The notes below the pieces were generated by a model that saw only the letters and a list, made by a program, of their open reading frames with translations, did no database searches and was not told the origin of the DNA. Shown here in pieces: positions 1-10,459 of a DNA stretch of 64,000 nucleotides (its first letter is position 1; the number at the start of each line of letters is the position of its first letter). Position numbers and translations under genes: made by a program. This stretch comes from Oryza sativa Japonica Group. Its lineage: Eukaryota; Streptophyta; Magnoliopsida; Poales; Poaceae. The stretch is taken from positions 506,001 through 570,000 of the forward strand of contig NC_089041.1 of the NCBI RefSeq assembly GCF_034140825.1. The letters are read 5' to 3'.

Positions 1-115
<115 letters not shown>

Positions 116-120
116 TTTAA

Positions 121-660
121 TCAATCTTTCACAAAACTACATATATATATATATATATATTTTTAATCCAAGCTAACAATTGCTGGTGCTATATTAAATA
201 GGGGCAGCAATATATTACAAATTAAAGTGCAAGCAAGGCTTGTAGGCAGAAACTCAAGGAAAACACTATAATACCAAGGTGAGCTGCACTATGCTTGGAT
301 AGCGCGGCCAACTGTCTCAATCAATCCAATATTATATTCTCGCTAAATCTTTCGCTCCACACACATAGCCCTAGTGAATTTATGAGTAAATTTCACAAAC
401 TACTCATACTTTATTCAATCTTTCACAAAACTACATATACTTTTTTTTTGAATCCAAGACAACAATTGCTGGTGCTATATTAAGTAGGGGCAGGCAGCAA
501 TATTTACACTTAAGGAAAACACGTACTATGCATAGTACCAATAGTCTTAATCAGCTCAATATTCTCGCTAAATCTTTTGCTCCGCACATTGCCCTAGTAA
601 TTAATAATTTATGCTCTTATTCTGCTAGCAATTTGAGGTACGTGTCTATATTATTTCTTG
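121..660. repeat. Imperfect tandem duplication (about 294-bp period)
   Basis: Two degenerate copies run 121-414 and 415 to about 660. Both begin TCAATCTTTCACAAAACTAC and share the blocks CAATTGCTGGTGCTATATTA, AAGGAAAACAC and TATTCTCGCTAAATCTTT. The parts near 365 and 585-660 also resemble the edge of the LINE remnant at 5838-5922 (for example CATAGCCCTAGTGA and GCTAGCAATTT), so at least part is LINE-derived. No gene is supported here. Confidence 0.75.
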
Positions 661-703
661 GTGAAGATTGGACGTCGATGAGCTATTGAGTATGGCTAGC
701 TAG

Positions 704-3103
704 CTATTGATCATGGATGATGAGCTTGGCCTTGGAGTCACCGGCCAGCTCGCCGATCCGATACACGTCGCCTATCCCCATGTGCGCCATGAGGAACCAT
801 GCCATGGTGATGAGCTCGCCGCCACGGCTGAGCTGGCGCACGTGTGTGCTCCCCTGGCACTTGCCGGCCGCGTAAGTCAGCATCTCCCTCCACACTCCGG
901 CCACCACCCTCCACATGGTGTCGTCGTCCAGCTCCCGGAGCACCTTGGCCAGGATGCAGGCGTCGAACAGCACCGACTTGCTCCGGTCGCCCTTCACATC
1001 GGCCGGCTTCTTGGACGTGTTGACGGAAAGCAGCATCCGGCGGGCGTCGTCGTGGTTGGGGTCCCACGCCTCCGCCGACTTGAAGAAGCGGCGCGCCTCG
1101 GCGCACGTGTCCCGGTAGCGGAGTAGGCCGATGCCGGCGGTGGCCGACAGCATCTCCGGTTGCCTGACGAGGAGGTAGAGCATGTACTCCGACAGGGTCT
1201 CGCTGATGGACATCAAGCCGATGGTGTCGAGCATCCGAGGCCCTTCCCGCTCTCGGTGACAGCATAGGTCAGTGGCGATGTGCCATAGCAGCAGCGACTC
1301 GTCGAACTCCCTCCCGATGCTGTTCCGCAGGACGCCATCCAGCTTCTCCTTCACCAAGTCGTCTATCTCCTTCTTCTTCTTGTCGGCCAGCTGCAGGACG
1401 TCATGTGTAATCTCCTCGGCCTCCTTCTTCTTGGTTGTTGAGCTCGAGCTCTCCTCCTCCGTAAGCCTAAGGTTGAGCTCCTCTCGTGTTGCCTTGGTCA
1501 GCTCCATCTTGATGTTTCGGAAGAGGCCCTCGTCATCCAATAGGGTCCCCTCGCCGCGGTAGCCGCGCAGCTTCTTCAAGTAGTAGTCCTCGGAGTCCCT
1601 GAATTTTATGGCCTCCCTCTGGAGACCAACGAAGACATACGCAAGGGCATCGATGGTCGTCGGCGCCCTCTCATCCCCCTCCTTGCAGTTGCACCATCGT
1701 CCCCGCCTCCCGATGACGCTCACCATCGTCACCGGCTTGCGCTGGATAAAGAAGAAGTCGTCCAAGGTCTCCCTGACGCCCACCTTGTTGGCGACCCAGA
1801 TGAGGAACCGCATCACACTCGGCGGGATCGTCTTCCGCCTGCAGCACTGGCGGCGGCGACCCTCCTGCTCCTTGGGCTTGCCTAGGCAGTAGCAGATGAA
1901 GTTCAGCTGCGAGGTCCGCTCCGACCACCGCCTTGGCTGCAGCCGCACGGCCCTGGCCACCCGGGAAAGCCACGCCATGTGCTTGGCTTCGAGGAAGACG
2001 ATCATCCGGTTGGAGCAGAGGAGCATGAGGATGGCGGCCACGTCGAGCGCCAGCCCGCCGAGCAGCAGCGCGTAGGTGATGCCACGGTCCACGGGGAGGA
2101 TGCCGGTCTTGTCCAGGAGCACGAAGAGGACGATGGCGACGACGAGGCAGGTGGTGCAGATGAAGCGGAGGACGCAGCCTGCCGAGCTGTGGGACACGGG
2201 CGCCTTGGTGTACACCATGTCGTAGAGGTAGTTGAGCTCTATCTCCATCACCTCGAACGCCTTGTCCGCCGTCATGTCGCGGCGGTCCAGGAAGTAGGCC
2301 TGGCTGATCCTCCTCTCCTTGTAGCTGAGGTTGATGTCGACGTACAGCACCCGGAACATGGTGAAGAACTCGTACGCTATTGCCTCCAGGCTTTTGGTCG
2401 TCTCCACCAGCCGAACCTCACTGCCCTGCTGCAACACCTCCTTGGCCTTGCTGGCCTCGCCGTTGGCAATGGTGATCTCGACGAGAAGGCCGCCATTCCG
2501 CTTGCCGCCAAACACGGTCATGAGCTTGGCGTAGTTAGGGCCAGGATCAGGGGCCCGGAAGATTTTGGCGATGACACCGTCCACACTGCCGGAGTAGAGC
2601 GAGTAGGTGCGCTCGCCGTACTTGATGACGCCGACGACGAAGATGAGGGCGGTGGCCGGGATCATGGGGTTGCTCCTGATGGAGCAGGAGAAGACGACCA
2701 AGGCGGAGAAGAGCTCGAAGAGCAAGCCAATGAGGTGGCGGCGCCAGAGCTCGTTGTCGTCGACGGAGTAGGCGGTCATGGTGTCGGGGCCGCCCAGGTG
2801 GAGCAGGAGGAACGGCGTCCAGAAGGCGAAGATGGGCGGGCCGCCGCCGGCACCGGCAGAGAGGTGGCTGCTGCTGCTGCCGATGTTGCCGAGGTTGTTG
2901 AGGAGGAGGCCGAGGGCGAGGTCGGCGACCCAGTCGGCGAGGAGGTAGCATGCCCAGATGGCGAAGCACGGGACAGGGTGGGAGGTGCGCTTGCGCATGG
3001 GCCCCACGAAGATGAGGATGACCTGAAGGAGGAGGCTGAGCAGCACAGCCACCCGGATCTCCCACTCGCTGTCCTTCTGCGGCACCGGCGGATTGAAACC
3101 CAT
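704..3103 (-). CDS. DUF4220/DUF594 family membrane protein
   Basis: One uninterrupted 799-residue frame, typical of the intronless grass DUF4220-DUF594 genes. The N-terminal half has several hydrophobic segments: about 17-35, 47-72, 90-105, 128-146, 150-168, 316-335 and 345-370. Between the early ones sits the family-type stretch FAFWTPFLLLHLGGPDT, followed by a polar loop. The middle is charged and probably cytosolic, with a Lys/Glu-rich helix around 570-600. The last 86 residues (FDACILAKVL ... WREMLTYAAGKC ... HVRQLSRGGELITMAWFLMAHMG) match the DUF594 signature, so the protein is complete at its C-terminus. The ATG is the first in frame. The molecular function of the family is unknown; members often lie in tandem arrays, but only one copy is seen here. 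Codon use is very GC-rich, normal for such grass genes. Confidence 0.9.
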   Translation of the reverse strand: MGFNPPVPQKDSEWEIRVAVLLSLLLQVILIFVGPMRKRTSHPVPCFAIWACYLLADWVADLALGLLLNNLGNIGSSSSHLSAGAGGGPPIFAFWTPFLLLHLGGPDTMTAYSVDDNELWRRHLIGLLFELFSALVVFSCSIRSNPMIPATALIFVVGVIKYGERTYSLYSGSVDGVIAKIFRAPDPGPNYAKLMTVFGGKRNGGLLVEITIANGEASKAKEVLQQGSEVRLVETTKSLEAIAYEFFTMFRVLYVDINLSYKERRISQAYFLDRRDMTADKAFEVMEIELNYLYDMVYTKAPVSHSSAGCVLRFICTTCLVVAIVLFVLLDKTGILPVDRGITYALLLGGLALDVAAILMLLCSNRMIVFLEAKHMAWLSRVARAVRLQPRRWSERTSQLNFICYCLGKPKEQEGRRRQCCRRKTIPPSVMRFLIWVANKVGVRETLDDFFFIQRKPVTMVSVIGRRGRWCNCKEGDERAPTTIDALAYVFVGLQREAIKFRDSEDYYLKKLRGYRGEGTLLDDEGLFRNIKMELTKATREELNLRLTEEESSSSTTKKKEAEEITHDVLQLADKKKKEIDDLVKEKLDGVLRNSIGREFDESLLLWHIATDLCCHREREGPRMLDTIGLMSISETLSEYMLYLLVRQPEMLSATAGIGLLRYRDTCAEARRFFKSAEAWDPNHDDARRMLLSVNTSKKPADVKGDRSKSVLFDACILAKVLRELDDDTMWRVVAGVWREMLTYAAGKCQGSTHVRQLSRGGELITMAWFLMAHMGIGDVYRIGELAGDSKAKLIIHDQ

Positions 3104-3280
3104 CCACCGGCCACTAGATCCCTTCCTTCCTTTTAATTATTTCGATCGATCGATCGATCTTGTGCTCAGCTGCCTATAGCGCTCATCATGCGCATCCACG
3201 TCCACCCAACATAAATTAAATTAAATTAACTAAGACAGATATCATGAATTCATGATTATGGATGGGAGTATATACTCTTA

Positions 3281-3571
3281 GGGCATGTACAACGGTGTTT
3301 ATTAGTGGTCTCTCTATTACCATGCAAGTAAATTTGATGACATGGATGAAAGAGAAAGGAGTATGGTTGTTATTCATGACAACGGCTCAGAGTCGACTCT
3401 TAGAATTTATTAGAGCAAATTTTGTTGCATGGTGGTGAAAGAAAGGAAAGAAAAGTAAGAAAACGTATTTGGATACATTAATGATTAGAGACCATTTTAT
3501 TTATAACTGTTGTAGGATGCTAGTCTCTAGATAACTAGAGCTTATATCTGACTCTACCTTTGTACATGCCC
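3281..3571. mobile_element. Tourist-like (PIF/Harbinger) MITE, 291 bp
   Basis: The terminal inverted repeats GGGCATGTACAAC and its near complement TTGTACATGCCC bound a 291-bp AT-rich element without coding capacity. It is flanked on both sides by TTA (3278-3280 and 3572-3574), the 3-bp target duplication of PIF/Harbinger elements. It lies in the upstream region of the DUF594 gene. Confidence 0.85.
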
Positions 3572-3715
3572 TTATATGGTAAACAAGAGAAGAACGGAAG
3601 AACACACCTGCATTAATTATTGGCATTATTGATTGTTGTGCACATACATATGTTTGCCCCAAAAAAAATCTGGAGGAAGCCTTACTACACCTTAAAAAAA
3701 CTAGCTCAAGAGGTG

Positions 3716-4684
3716 CCTTTTTTTTAACAAATTGATTATTTTCAAAAACTTATTTCGAAACTAGTCCCAGAAAAAAACTTCAACAAAAAAATAGGCCGTG
3801 GACTTAGCGCCATAGACCTTGGCGCTGAGATATAACGTGTCAGCGCCAACTTTATTGGCGCTAAGCTCTAATCCAAGGTGGCACGAATTTGCTGAGTCAT
3901 CATAGCTCAGCGCCAAATAAATCGCGACGATTTAAATAGTTGCGCAGGCAACATATGGAAGCAAAACCGTTATAGCAGGTGGTTGATGGCTTAGGCTGTG
4001 AGCCCTAGGGTGCTAGGTTGGAATCCTGGTATCCCTCCTCTCCTATTTTCTTTTGTATTTTTGGGTTTTTTCCTTTTCTCTTCCTCCTAGCATTCTTTTA
4101 GAATTAATATGTTTTCTCTTCCTCCTAGCATTCTTTTAGAATTAATATGTTTTACAAAATAAGTTTTGTTCTCTTGACTACTTACTCTTATTCTTTTCAA
4201 ATTTCTATAATTTGTTTTATTTTGAATTTGATTTGGAATTTCAGTTTAAGTTCTCATTTGCTATATAATATGCCACTTTAATATTTTTTTTTCTAAATTC
4301 AAAAAAAATATATTTTGAAGATAGTATTACGAGAAAAAAAAAGAAAAATAAAGATAGAAAAATAAAACGAGAGAACAAAAATAAAAAAAAAACATATTAA
4401 TAAAGAGTGAGAGAGAGAAGAAAAAGGAAAACTAAAAAGAAAAAAAATAGGACAGATGGGAATCAAACCCTGCTTAATCCTAGATTAGAGTAGAACTCTA
4501 CAACCATTGTGCTATCAGTCGGACATTGCTAGAAATCCCTCCGCATTAATTTAACTCGTCGGGACCTCAGCGCCAAGTTATTTGGTGCTGAGCTACGATA
4601 ACTCAGCGAATTCATGCCATCTCGGATTAGAGCTTAGCGCCAATATTTTTAGCGCTGAAAAGGACTAATTTGTTAAAAAAAAGG
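3716..4684. mobile_element. Foldback non-autonomous Mutator-like element, 969 bp, with tRNA-like boxes
   Basis: The ends read CCTTTTTTTTTAACAAATT and AATTTGTTAAAAAAAAGG, and the 9-bp direct repeat CAAGAGGTG flanks the element exactly (3707-3715 and 4685-4693). A 9-bp duplication is the mark of Mutator-like elements. Both arms carry several copies of an AGCGCCAA-type motif (for example 3808, 3842, 3905 and 4568, 4634) and are degenerate inverted repeats of each other for well over 200 bp. Inside each arm lies a tRNA-like segment pointing inward. The right arm (- strand) has a perfect A-box match TAGCACAATGG (4504-4514) and a B-box-like GGTTTGATTCC (4459-4469). The left arm has GGTTGGAATCC (4016-4026). 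A tandem 38-bp duplication lies at about 4075-4150. No transposase is encoded. Confidence 0.85.
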
Positions 4685-4693
4685 CAAGAGGTG

Positions 4694-5497
4694 AGGGACT
4701 CCTTTTATATTTAAGTTGGTTTAACTCCCCTTAATTAACTAACATGGGATTTATTCCCAACAACATACATACGCAGGAAACTACTATATTTTTTTCGTGT
4801 CGTCTAAATACTTATAAAAGAAACTATAAAAACTTGATGAGATAGATTAATATGTGATATATTATCACACAAACATACAAATTTAAATTTAATTTATATA
4901 ATTTGCACAAAACAAACAAATTAAATATGACTATAAATATACACATACGAGCTACATCAGCTTAATTTATTTGCAACAGTAAAAGCCGAAGTTGAATTTT
5001 TATGTTTATGAAGCTGATATGTTATACATTAATTTATCTTGTTATTTTTTTCTTAAACTTTTTGTACATTAGCTATTTAGAAAATATGCAAGAAACGAAT
5101 GAATATATCTTTAAGAGAGTTATGCGAGCTATATAGCAAAGCTACTCAATAGGAAGGAATAATTAGAGGTTGAGTGATTGAAATGTCGCACCTGTGCTAC
5201 GATCGATAATGCATATGTGTCGTGGATGCAGTACACACTTGACTTGCTGCTGCAATAATTTGTTAATTGCTGAATGAATGGTAGCAGCAGTATATATATA
5301 TAGTGTGCATTTGATCTAGCGATCCACGATCGACATGCTTCTAACTTACACAGTTTATATGGAATAAGTCTTTTTTTTTCCTTTCCAACAGAATTAAAGA
5401 AAAAGAGTAAAGTGAAAGTAAATCTGGAGTACTCTGCTTGCTTTGCTATCACAGAGGAATGAGTTCGCTCGCACGTATCACGAATGGAATTGGAATG
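4694..5497. other. Gene-free AT-rich interval
   Basis: No gene, RNA or complete repeat could be supported. A 107-codon open frame on the - strand (5129-5452) has no recognisable motif, low complexity and no splice context, and is treated as chance. Confidence 0.6.
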
Positions 5498-5826
5498 ATA
5501 GGGACTTAAAAGTTTAGGTCAAGTCCCTATCACATCGGATGTTTGGACACTAATTATAAATATTAAACGTAGATTATTAATAAAACCCATCCATAATCTT
5601 GGACTAATTCGCGAGACGAATCTATTGAACCTAATTAATCCATGATTAGCTTATGTGATGCTACATTAAACATGTGCTAATTATAGATTAATTAGGCTTA
5701 AAAAATTTGTCACGCGAATTAGCTCTTATTTATGTAATTAGTTTTATATTTAGTCTATGTTTAATACTCCAAATTCATCCGATATGACATGGACTAAAGT
5801 TTAGTCCCTGGACCCAAACACCACCT
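5498..5826. mobile_element. MITE family X, copy 1
   Basis: A non-coding element of about 330 bp whose right end reads TAGTCCCTGGACCCAAACACC. A second copy in the opposite orientation lies at 38962-39290; they share long blocks such as CTAATTAATCCATGATTAGC, TTAATACTCCAAATTCATCC and ATATTAAACGTAGA. The ends are imperfect inverted repeats built on a GGGACTAAACTTTAGTCCC-like core. I recognise the sequence style from grass genomes but cannot assign a superfamily with certainty. Boundaries are good to about 10 bp. Confidence 0.75.
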
Positions 5827-5837
5827 CAATCCAATAT

Positions 5838-6345
5838 TGTCACACATAGCCCTAGTGATAATTTCTTCTGTTATTCCGCCAGCAATTTCAGACGCCTCTA
5901 TTTGTTTCTTGCTGAAGATTATCCTGTTGCATTCGCTTCAAATTTCCCAAGCCACCAGGATTGGTGTCATCCTCACAATGCTTTTGACTTTCCCCTGCTG
6001 TCCTGGCGTCTGCACTGTGCATCTGTCATTGCTCAAGCAAGGTATCATTGGCGTAATGGTTAGTGTTAACTTGATCATTGTGCAGTTTTGGCGCCACTGC
6101 TTGCCATATATTTTCTTGTGATGCTGGGCAGTTCTTGAAGCGATGGCAAAGCTGAGAGAAGTAATATTTTTCAGCTACTCTCTTCGTTATAGTCGGTCAG
6201 ATATCCCGATCCTATTTTTCATAATTAAGTAACCATGTAAACATTTTGTATTTTGATGGAGCCCAGGTCTTCTAAATTTGTTTTGACCACTGCGTCAGCT
6301 TCTTGATCATCGAATTGTGCTAGGTAGGCTGACCTCGTTGTGAAA
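5838..6345 (-). mobile_element. Decayed LINE fragment (zinc-binding RT / RNase H region)
   Basis: Read on the - strand, about 6340-6200 encodes pieces resembling the zf-RVT region of plant LINEs, such as SAYLAQFDD and, after a long gap, NRIGISDRL. Further on, IWQAVAPKLHN fits the domain that follows. Stops and frame changes interrupt it, so it is a dead remnant. No poly-A tail or target duplication was found. The far end (5838-5922) resembles sequence at 585-660. Confidence 0.55.
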
Positions 6346-6346
6346 G

Positions 6347-6523
<177 letters not shown>

Positions 6524-6534
6524 ATGTGTATTAA

Positions 6535-6775
6535 TTAAAAAAACTACAAATTTAGCACCATATTTTTATAAAACTATAGATTTGAGGCATCTCATCATAA
6601 AACTACAAATTTATCAATTTTATCACAAAATTGCAGATTTTGTAACTTTTAAAAAGCAATAGAGTTAAGATATGTAGTTTTTGATAGCTTTATCAGTAAA
6701 TCTACAATTTTGTGATATGATACTTTAAATTTTTAGTTTAATGATAGTTTTATAAAATGTAATCCTCACATATTA
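6535..6775. repeat. AT-rich segment with repeated AAACTACAAATTT-like motifs
   Basis: Several variants of the same word occur in both orientations (AAAACTACAAATTTA, AAACTATAGATTTGA, TAAATCTACAATTTTG), with TTTTATAAAA-like ends. It could be a degraded MITE, but no clean inverted ends or target duplication were found. Confidence 0.4.
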
Positions 6776-6867
6776 AAGATGGTAGCGGCTTTTCCCCCAT
6801 GCTGTACCTAATTTAGTTGGACACTTTTAACATCTTTAAAAAGAAACATAAAAAGAAAGCAAGCAAG

Positions 6868-6939
6868 GTCGTTGTAGTATAGTGGTGAGTATTCCCGCCT
6901 GTCACGCGGGTGATCCGGGTTCGATCCCCGGCAACGGCG
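6868..6939 (+). tRNA. tRNA-Asp(GTC): tRNA-Asp (anticodon GTC)
   Basis: A complete 72-nt cloverleaf: acceptor GTCGTTG pairs with CAACGGC (one G-T pair), discriminator G, A-box TAGTATAGTGGTG, anticodon stem CCCGC/GCGGG around CTGTCAC with anticodon GTC, and B-box GGTTCGATCCC. No intron. The CAAGCAAG just upstream is the CAA-type initiation context common at plant tRNA genes. It decodes Asp codons in cytosolic translation. Confidence 0.97.
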
Positions 6940-6942
6940 TTC

Positions 6943-6949
6943 TTTTTTT
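6943..6949 (+). terminator. RNA polymerase III terminator
   Basis: A run of seven T residues starts four bases after the tRNA discriminator base, the standard Pol III stop signal. Confidence 0.85.
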
Positions 6950-7078
6950 CTTCTGTTGCCATTTCTCAGCATTTTCTGCATCAGTTCTGCTTTTTATGTC
7001 CATTTCATTTGTTTTTCTTTTCTCAGCATTTTTTGCTTCTTGCTGCTCTTCTCTGAAGCTGACATGATCGACTCTCCG

Positions 7079-7971
7079 TGTATCCTCGAACTCGAATGGC
7101 TATGAAACAACTAACATTAATCTCTTTGCCTACTCTGCACTACGTATATTTATAGGGCCTCATCGGATAGCCAAATGCTTTGGCTGCTCAACCATTTATG
7201 CAAAATAAGCTAACCAATATGCATTAAAGTATAGCTGAATTAGAGGCAGCGCGGATACTGTTGGAAATACAGACATATATCGGCAATAGCATATTGGTAT
7301 GAACAATGTAAGATGATCTAGTGATAAAATTAAACATAACCAGGAGCATGCTTAGAATAGAATAAGCATCATCTTCACGGAGAGAACGCAATATTATTGC
7401 GACTAACATAAGGAACACAAACAAAGATAGCGGTAGAAAGTTATACCCTGTGAAAGTCCCTCCGCTGGATTGTGATGCAGAACTGCCTCCGTTGGTGTTG
7501 TCGATCGGTGTGCCAGCTGTAGGTCCGTTTGTGCCATCTCCAGCAGTCATGGTGATGCAAACGAACGGACGGCGAACAACAGAGGAAGAGGACCAGTCGT
7601 GCGGAAGCACTCCCCAAAAACCTGATCACCCGCCTACCCGGTGCAGATCTCAGGCGAAGGTGTGGTTCCAGAGGCCTTGCTTGTTCCGATCTCTCGTGCG
7701 CGCAAGCGATCAGAACCGGGGAAGCAAAAGCAACATAGTCGCAAGCAGGAAGAACCAGCGATTGGAAAGTTAGCGTGAAGATCTGACCGGGGTGTCCTTG
7801 AACTCGAATGGCTATGAAACAACCAACATTAAACTCTTTGCCTACTCTGCACTACGTATATTTACAGGGCCTCATCGGATAGCCAAATGCTTTGGCTGAT
7901 CAACCATTTATGCAAAATAAGCTAACCAATATGCATTAAAGTATGGCTAAATTGGAGGCGGCGCGGATACT
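7079..7971 (-). mobile_element. Direct-repeat-bounded element; possible short-LTR fossil
   Basis: Two direct repeats of about 180 bp, roughly 94% alike (7079-7259 and 7793-7971), enclose about 530 bp. The outer start is TGT, and on the - strand each repeat carries a TATA-like CCTATAAATATA or CCTGTAAATATA. This is the size and plan of a terminal-repeat element in miniature (TRIM). The inner part holds an open - strand stretch beginning MTAGDGTNGPTAG that I could not assign. No target duplication or clear primer-binding site was found, so a plain segmental duplication remains possible. It looks broken; age is moderate judging from repeat divergence. Confidence 0.45.
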
Positions 7972-7979
7972 ATGTATTT

Positions 7980-8990
7980 AACATAGAGCGCATTTAGACT
8001 GTAACAATTACTCTACAAATAATTTATAAAAAATATTTTAATTCCCTTAAAGTTCCATAAAAACTTATTCATTGTTGGCTTATTAAAAAGACATTCACCA
8101 AGCTTTCTTTTTTTTTTCTAAAAAATGTTTTATGGAATGTGACTTTCACAAATTAAAAAAATTCCGTATATATACACTGTTAAAATCTATCGAGTACTAG
8201 GATTAAGAATTTTCATCCTATCTTTATCCTTCTTATATCATACATTTAATTTAATTATTTATTATTTTTCTATACATAAAGAAAATCGTGCATAAATATC
8301 TTTGAACGAAACTTGCTCATGCGCTAGTAATCGTCTGAAATAATTAAGGTAGACTTGAATTCGTGGTCATATATAAATAAAATAATGGCTAGCATTTTCA
8401 GATGCCACTAATCGCTGTGCTTCACATATTTCAAAGAAAAGAAAAAGTCATTTTACAATATGAATGAAACATTTTAGCAACATAGCCTGTTATTTTAAAA
8501 ACACAAGCATGAGCTATAGTTATGAGGAATATAAATTCCTTTTGATTTGCAAAGAGGACGGGTGAATTGGAAACCTCTAGAATCTGGATGTTGTTGCTAC
8601 TGTCTCTCTTCAAGTTGCTACTAACGTAGCACTACATGTGAACGGTGATTAGCTTATCTTTTTTACTATCCGTAAATTCCTGATTTATCTTAAACTTTAA
8701 CAGCGCCAAGCGGCCCAATCAACTAATCTCAAGCCGGCGTTTTGTCGGATTTGGATTGGATCACGAGGCAGGGTTGGATATGAAGATAAACTGCAGCTAT
8801 GAGGTAAAAAAATGACGTGTGAGGTGAAAAAAAACGAAACATCAAGAGACTTCCCGTGGCCGCAGCTTCAAGGGAATTAATCCACCTGATCATTAGAACC
8901 GTTATATGTCTGTGTAACTGAAATCCCATGTCGTAACTTGATTAATTGTTTCCATGTATTAACATATACTCCAACGTATCATAGCTATTA
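7980..8990. other. Gene-free interval
   Basis: AT-rich sequence with only short chance frames. No RNA gene, repeat end or regulatory cluster could be supported. Confidence 0.55.
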
Positions 8991-8995
8991 AGCTA

Positions 8996-9252
8996 CTTTC
9001 TCCGTACCAAAATATAAACTTTTTTTAGCATGGTAACAAGTTAAACATTTTCAACTTTGACTATTAATAGTAAAAATATAAAAAAGATCATATCATATAA
9101 AATTGATGTTACTAGATTTATCATTAAACAAACTATCATAATATGTAACTCTTTTTATTTAAAACATCACTTTTATAGATATTGTTAGTCAAAATAGTAT
9201 CTCGTAGACTGTGTCAGAGTCCAAAAATACTTATATTTTAAGACAAAGGGAG
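8996..9252. mobile_element. Stowaway-type MITE, 257 bp
   Basis: The ends CTTTCTCCGTACCAAAATATAA and the inverted TTATATTTTAAGACAAAGGGAG are degenerate Stowaway (Tc1/mariner) termini. TA flanks both sides (8994-8995 and 9253-9254). The middle is AT-rich and non-coding. Differences between the ends suggest an old insertion. Confidence 0.8.
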
Positions 9253-9850
9253 TAGCTTATGTGAGCTACTCATTGAAAAATTGGCTTATATGTACAATTG
9301 TTAAAGAACATCGAATAAAAAATTTATATATATATGATAATAGCAATTTTTTTCAATGTTGGGGGTATGAATTTTTTTGAGAAAGGGCATGAAAATAACT
9401 ATATGATGTGCTTGTAATAGTTAAGTGCACGCATTATATGTCCCAAGAAGAGACCGAATTTATTTATGTTGTGGAAAAAAGAAGAAAACTATGAACACAC
9501 GTCTAGCTAATGGATGATAAATGAAACCGATTTTGTGATAATTATTCGAGAACACAAACAAACGGATTAAAATTATTTTCTTAAAAAAAGTAGGTATCGA
9601 GAAATTGATATTTTATACTATCATAAAACACATGTAAATATAATATACCATTAAAAATACTCCTTGCCTTCATAAAATACATTTTTGACTTTAAGTTGCT
9701 AATTTTGACGAACTATATTTTTAATAATCAAATTTTATGACATTAAAGGGACATTGAGTCTGGTATGGTTCGGAAAAATTTCAACATTAATATTATACAC
9801 GGGCTATGAAAATGGCACGCCAACGAGTGCGCTTATTTTCTAAGTATCTA

Positions 9851-10000
9851 CTTCTCCCGTTTCACAATGTAAGTCATTATAGTATTTTCCACATTTATAG
9901 TGATGTTAATGAATCTAGATGGATATATATGTCTAGATTCATTAACATCAATATGAATGTGGAAAATGCTAGAATAACTTACATTGTAAAACGGAGGAAG
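9851..10000. mobile_element. Stowaway MITE, 150-bp near-perfect hairpin
   Basis: Almost the whole element is one inverted repeat: CTTCTCCCGTTTCACAATGT at one end and ACATTGTAAAACGGAGGAAG at the other, meeting at a TATATATGTC-type loop with TCTAGATTCATTAACATCA on the inner stem. TA flanks it at 9849-9850 and 10001-10002. The strong stem would give a small-RNA-like hairpin if transcribed. Confidence 0.93.
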
Positions 10001-10194
10001 TAACAATCATGTCGTGATATGTATATGCTGCCGTCTCATCCAGTTATCAATATAATAAAAATTGCATAATCTGACAAAATTTGTAATAAAATTAGTTTGA
10101 ACCCATTTTCGGGAAGAATACCAAATTAACACTCAGCTTTGAGCAGCAGTTACGTCTCGTGGGAGATGAGAGGAAAGGCCAACTCTAGATAACA

Positions 10195-10260
10195 GAAGCC
10201 CAATAGCAAATGGAGGCCCACAAAGCCCAACAAACAGGTCAGGCCCAATAAGAGGAGGCC
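10195..10260 (+). promoter_or_regulatory. GCCCA/GGCCCA (site-II-like) cluster
   Basis: Five GCCCA words lie in about 65 bp, two of them GGCCCA (10215-10220 and 10242-10247), some 250-300 bp before the start codon of the FCP1-like gene and just ahead of a CG-rich leader. Such site II motifs bind TCP factors in promoters of growth-related plant genes. The role here is inferred. Confidence 0.5.
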
Positions 10261-10459
10261 AACGAAACCCGGCTTTGACCTTGCCGCGCCCGTTACCAAA
10301 TCCGACGAAACCCACCGCCGTCGCCTCGCCGCCGCCGCCACCGCCATCGCGCGCTGCCCTGCTCTCCCTGACTCCATTGGTAGCCTCCGCGGAGGAGAAG
10401 GGGAGGCGGAGCCGGTGGGTGGCGGCGCCCTAGCCTTCCTCGAAACGGCGGCGCGAAGC

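Noticed and set aside
707-1126. Open frames on + and - strands inside 700-3100, up to 385 codons
   Set aside because: They are shadows of the GC-rich DUF594 gene; none has a recognisable domain and all overlap the well-supported - strand frame.
3976-4040. A true tRNA gene in the left arm of the MULE
   Set aside because: A B-box-like word is present, but no acceptor stem pairs and the A-box is imperfect; called tRNA-like only.
5129-5452. 107-codon - strand frame
   Set aside because: No motif, AT-rich composition, no splice or promoter context.
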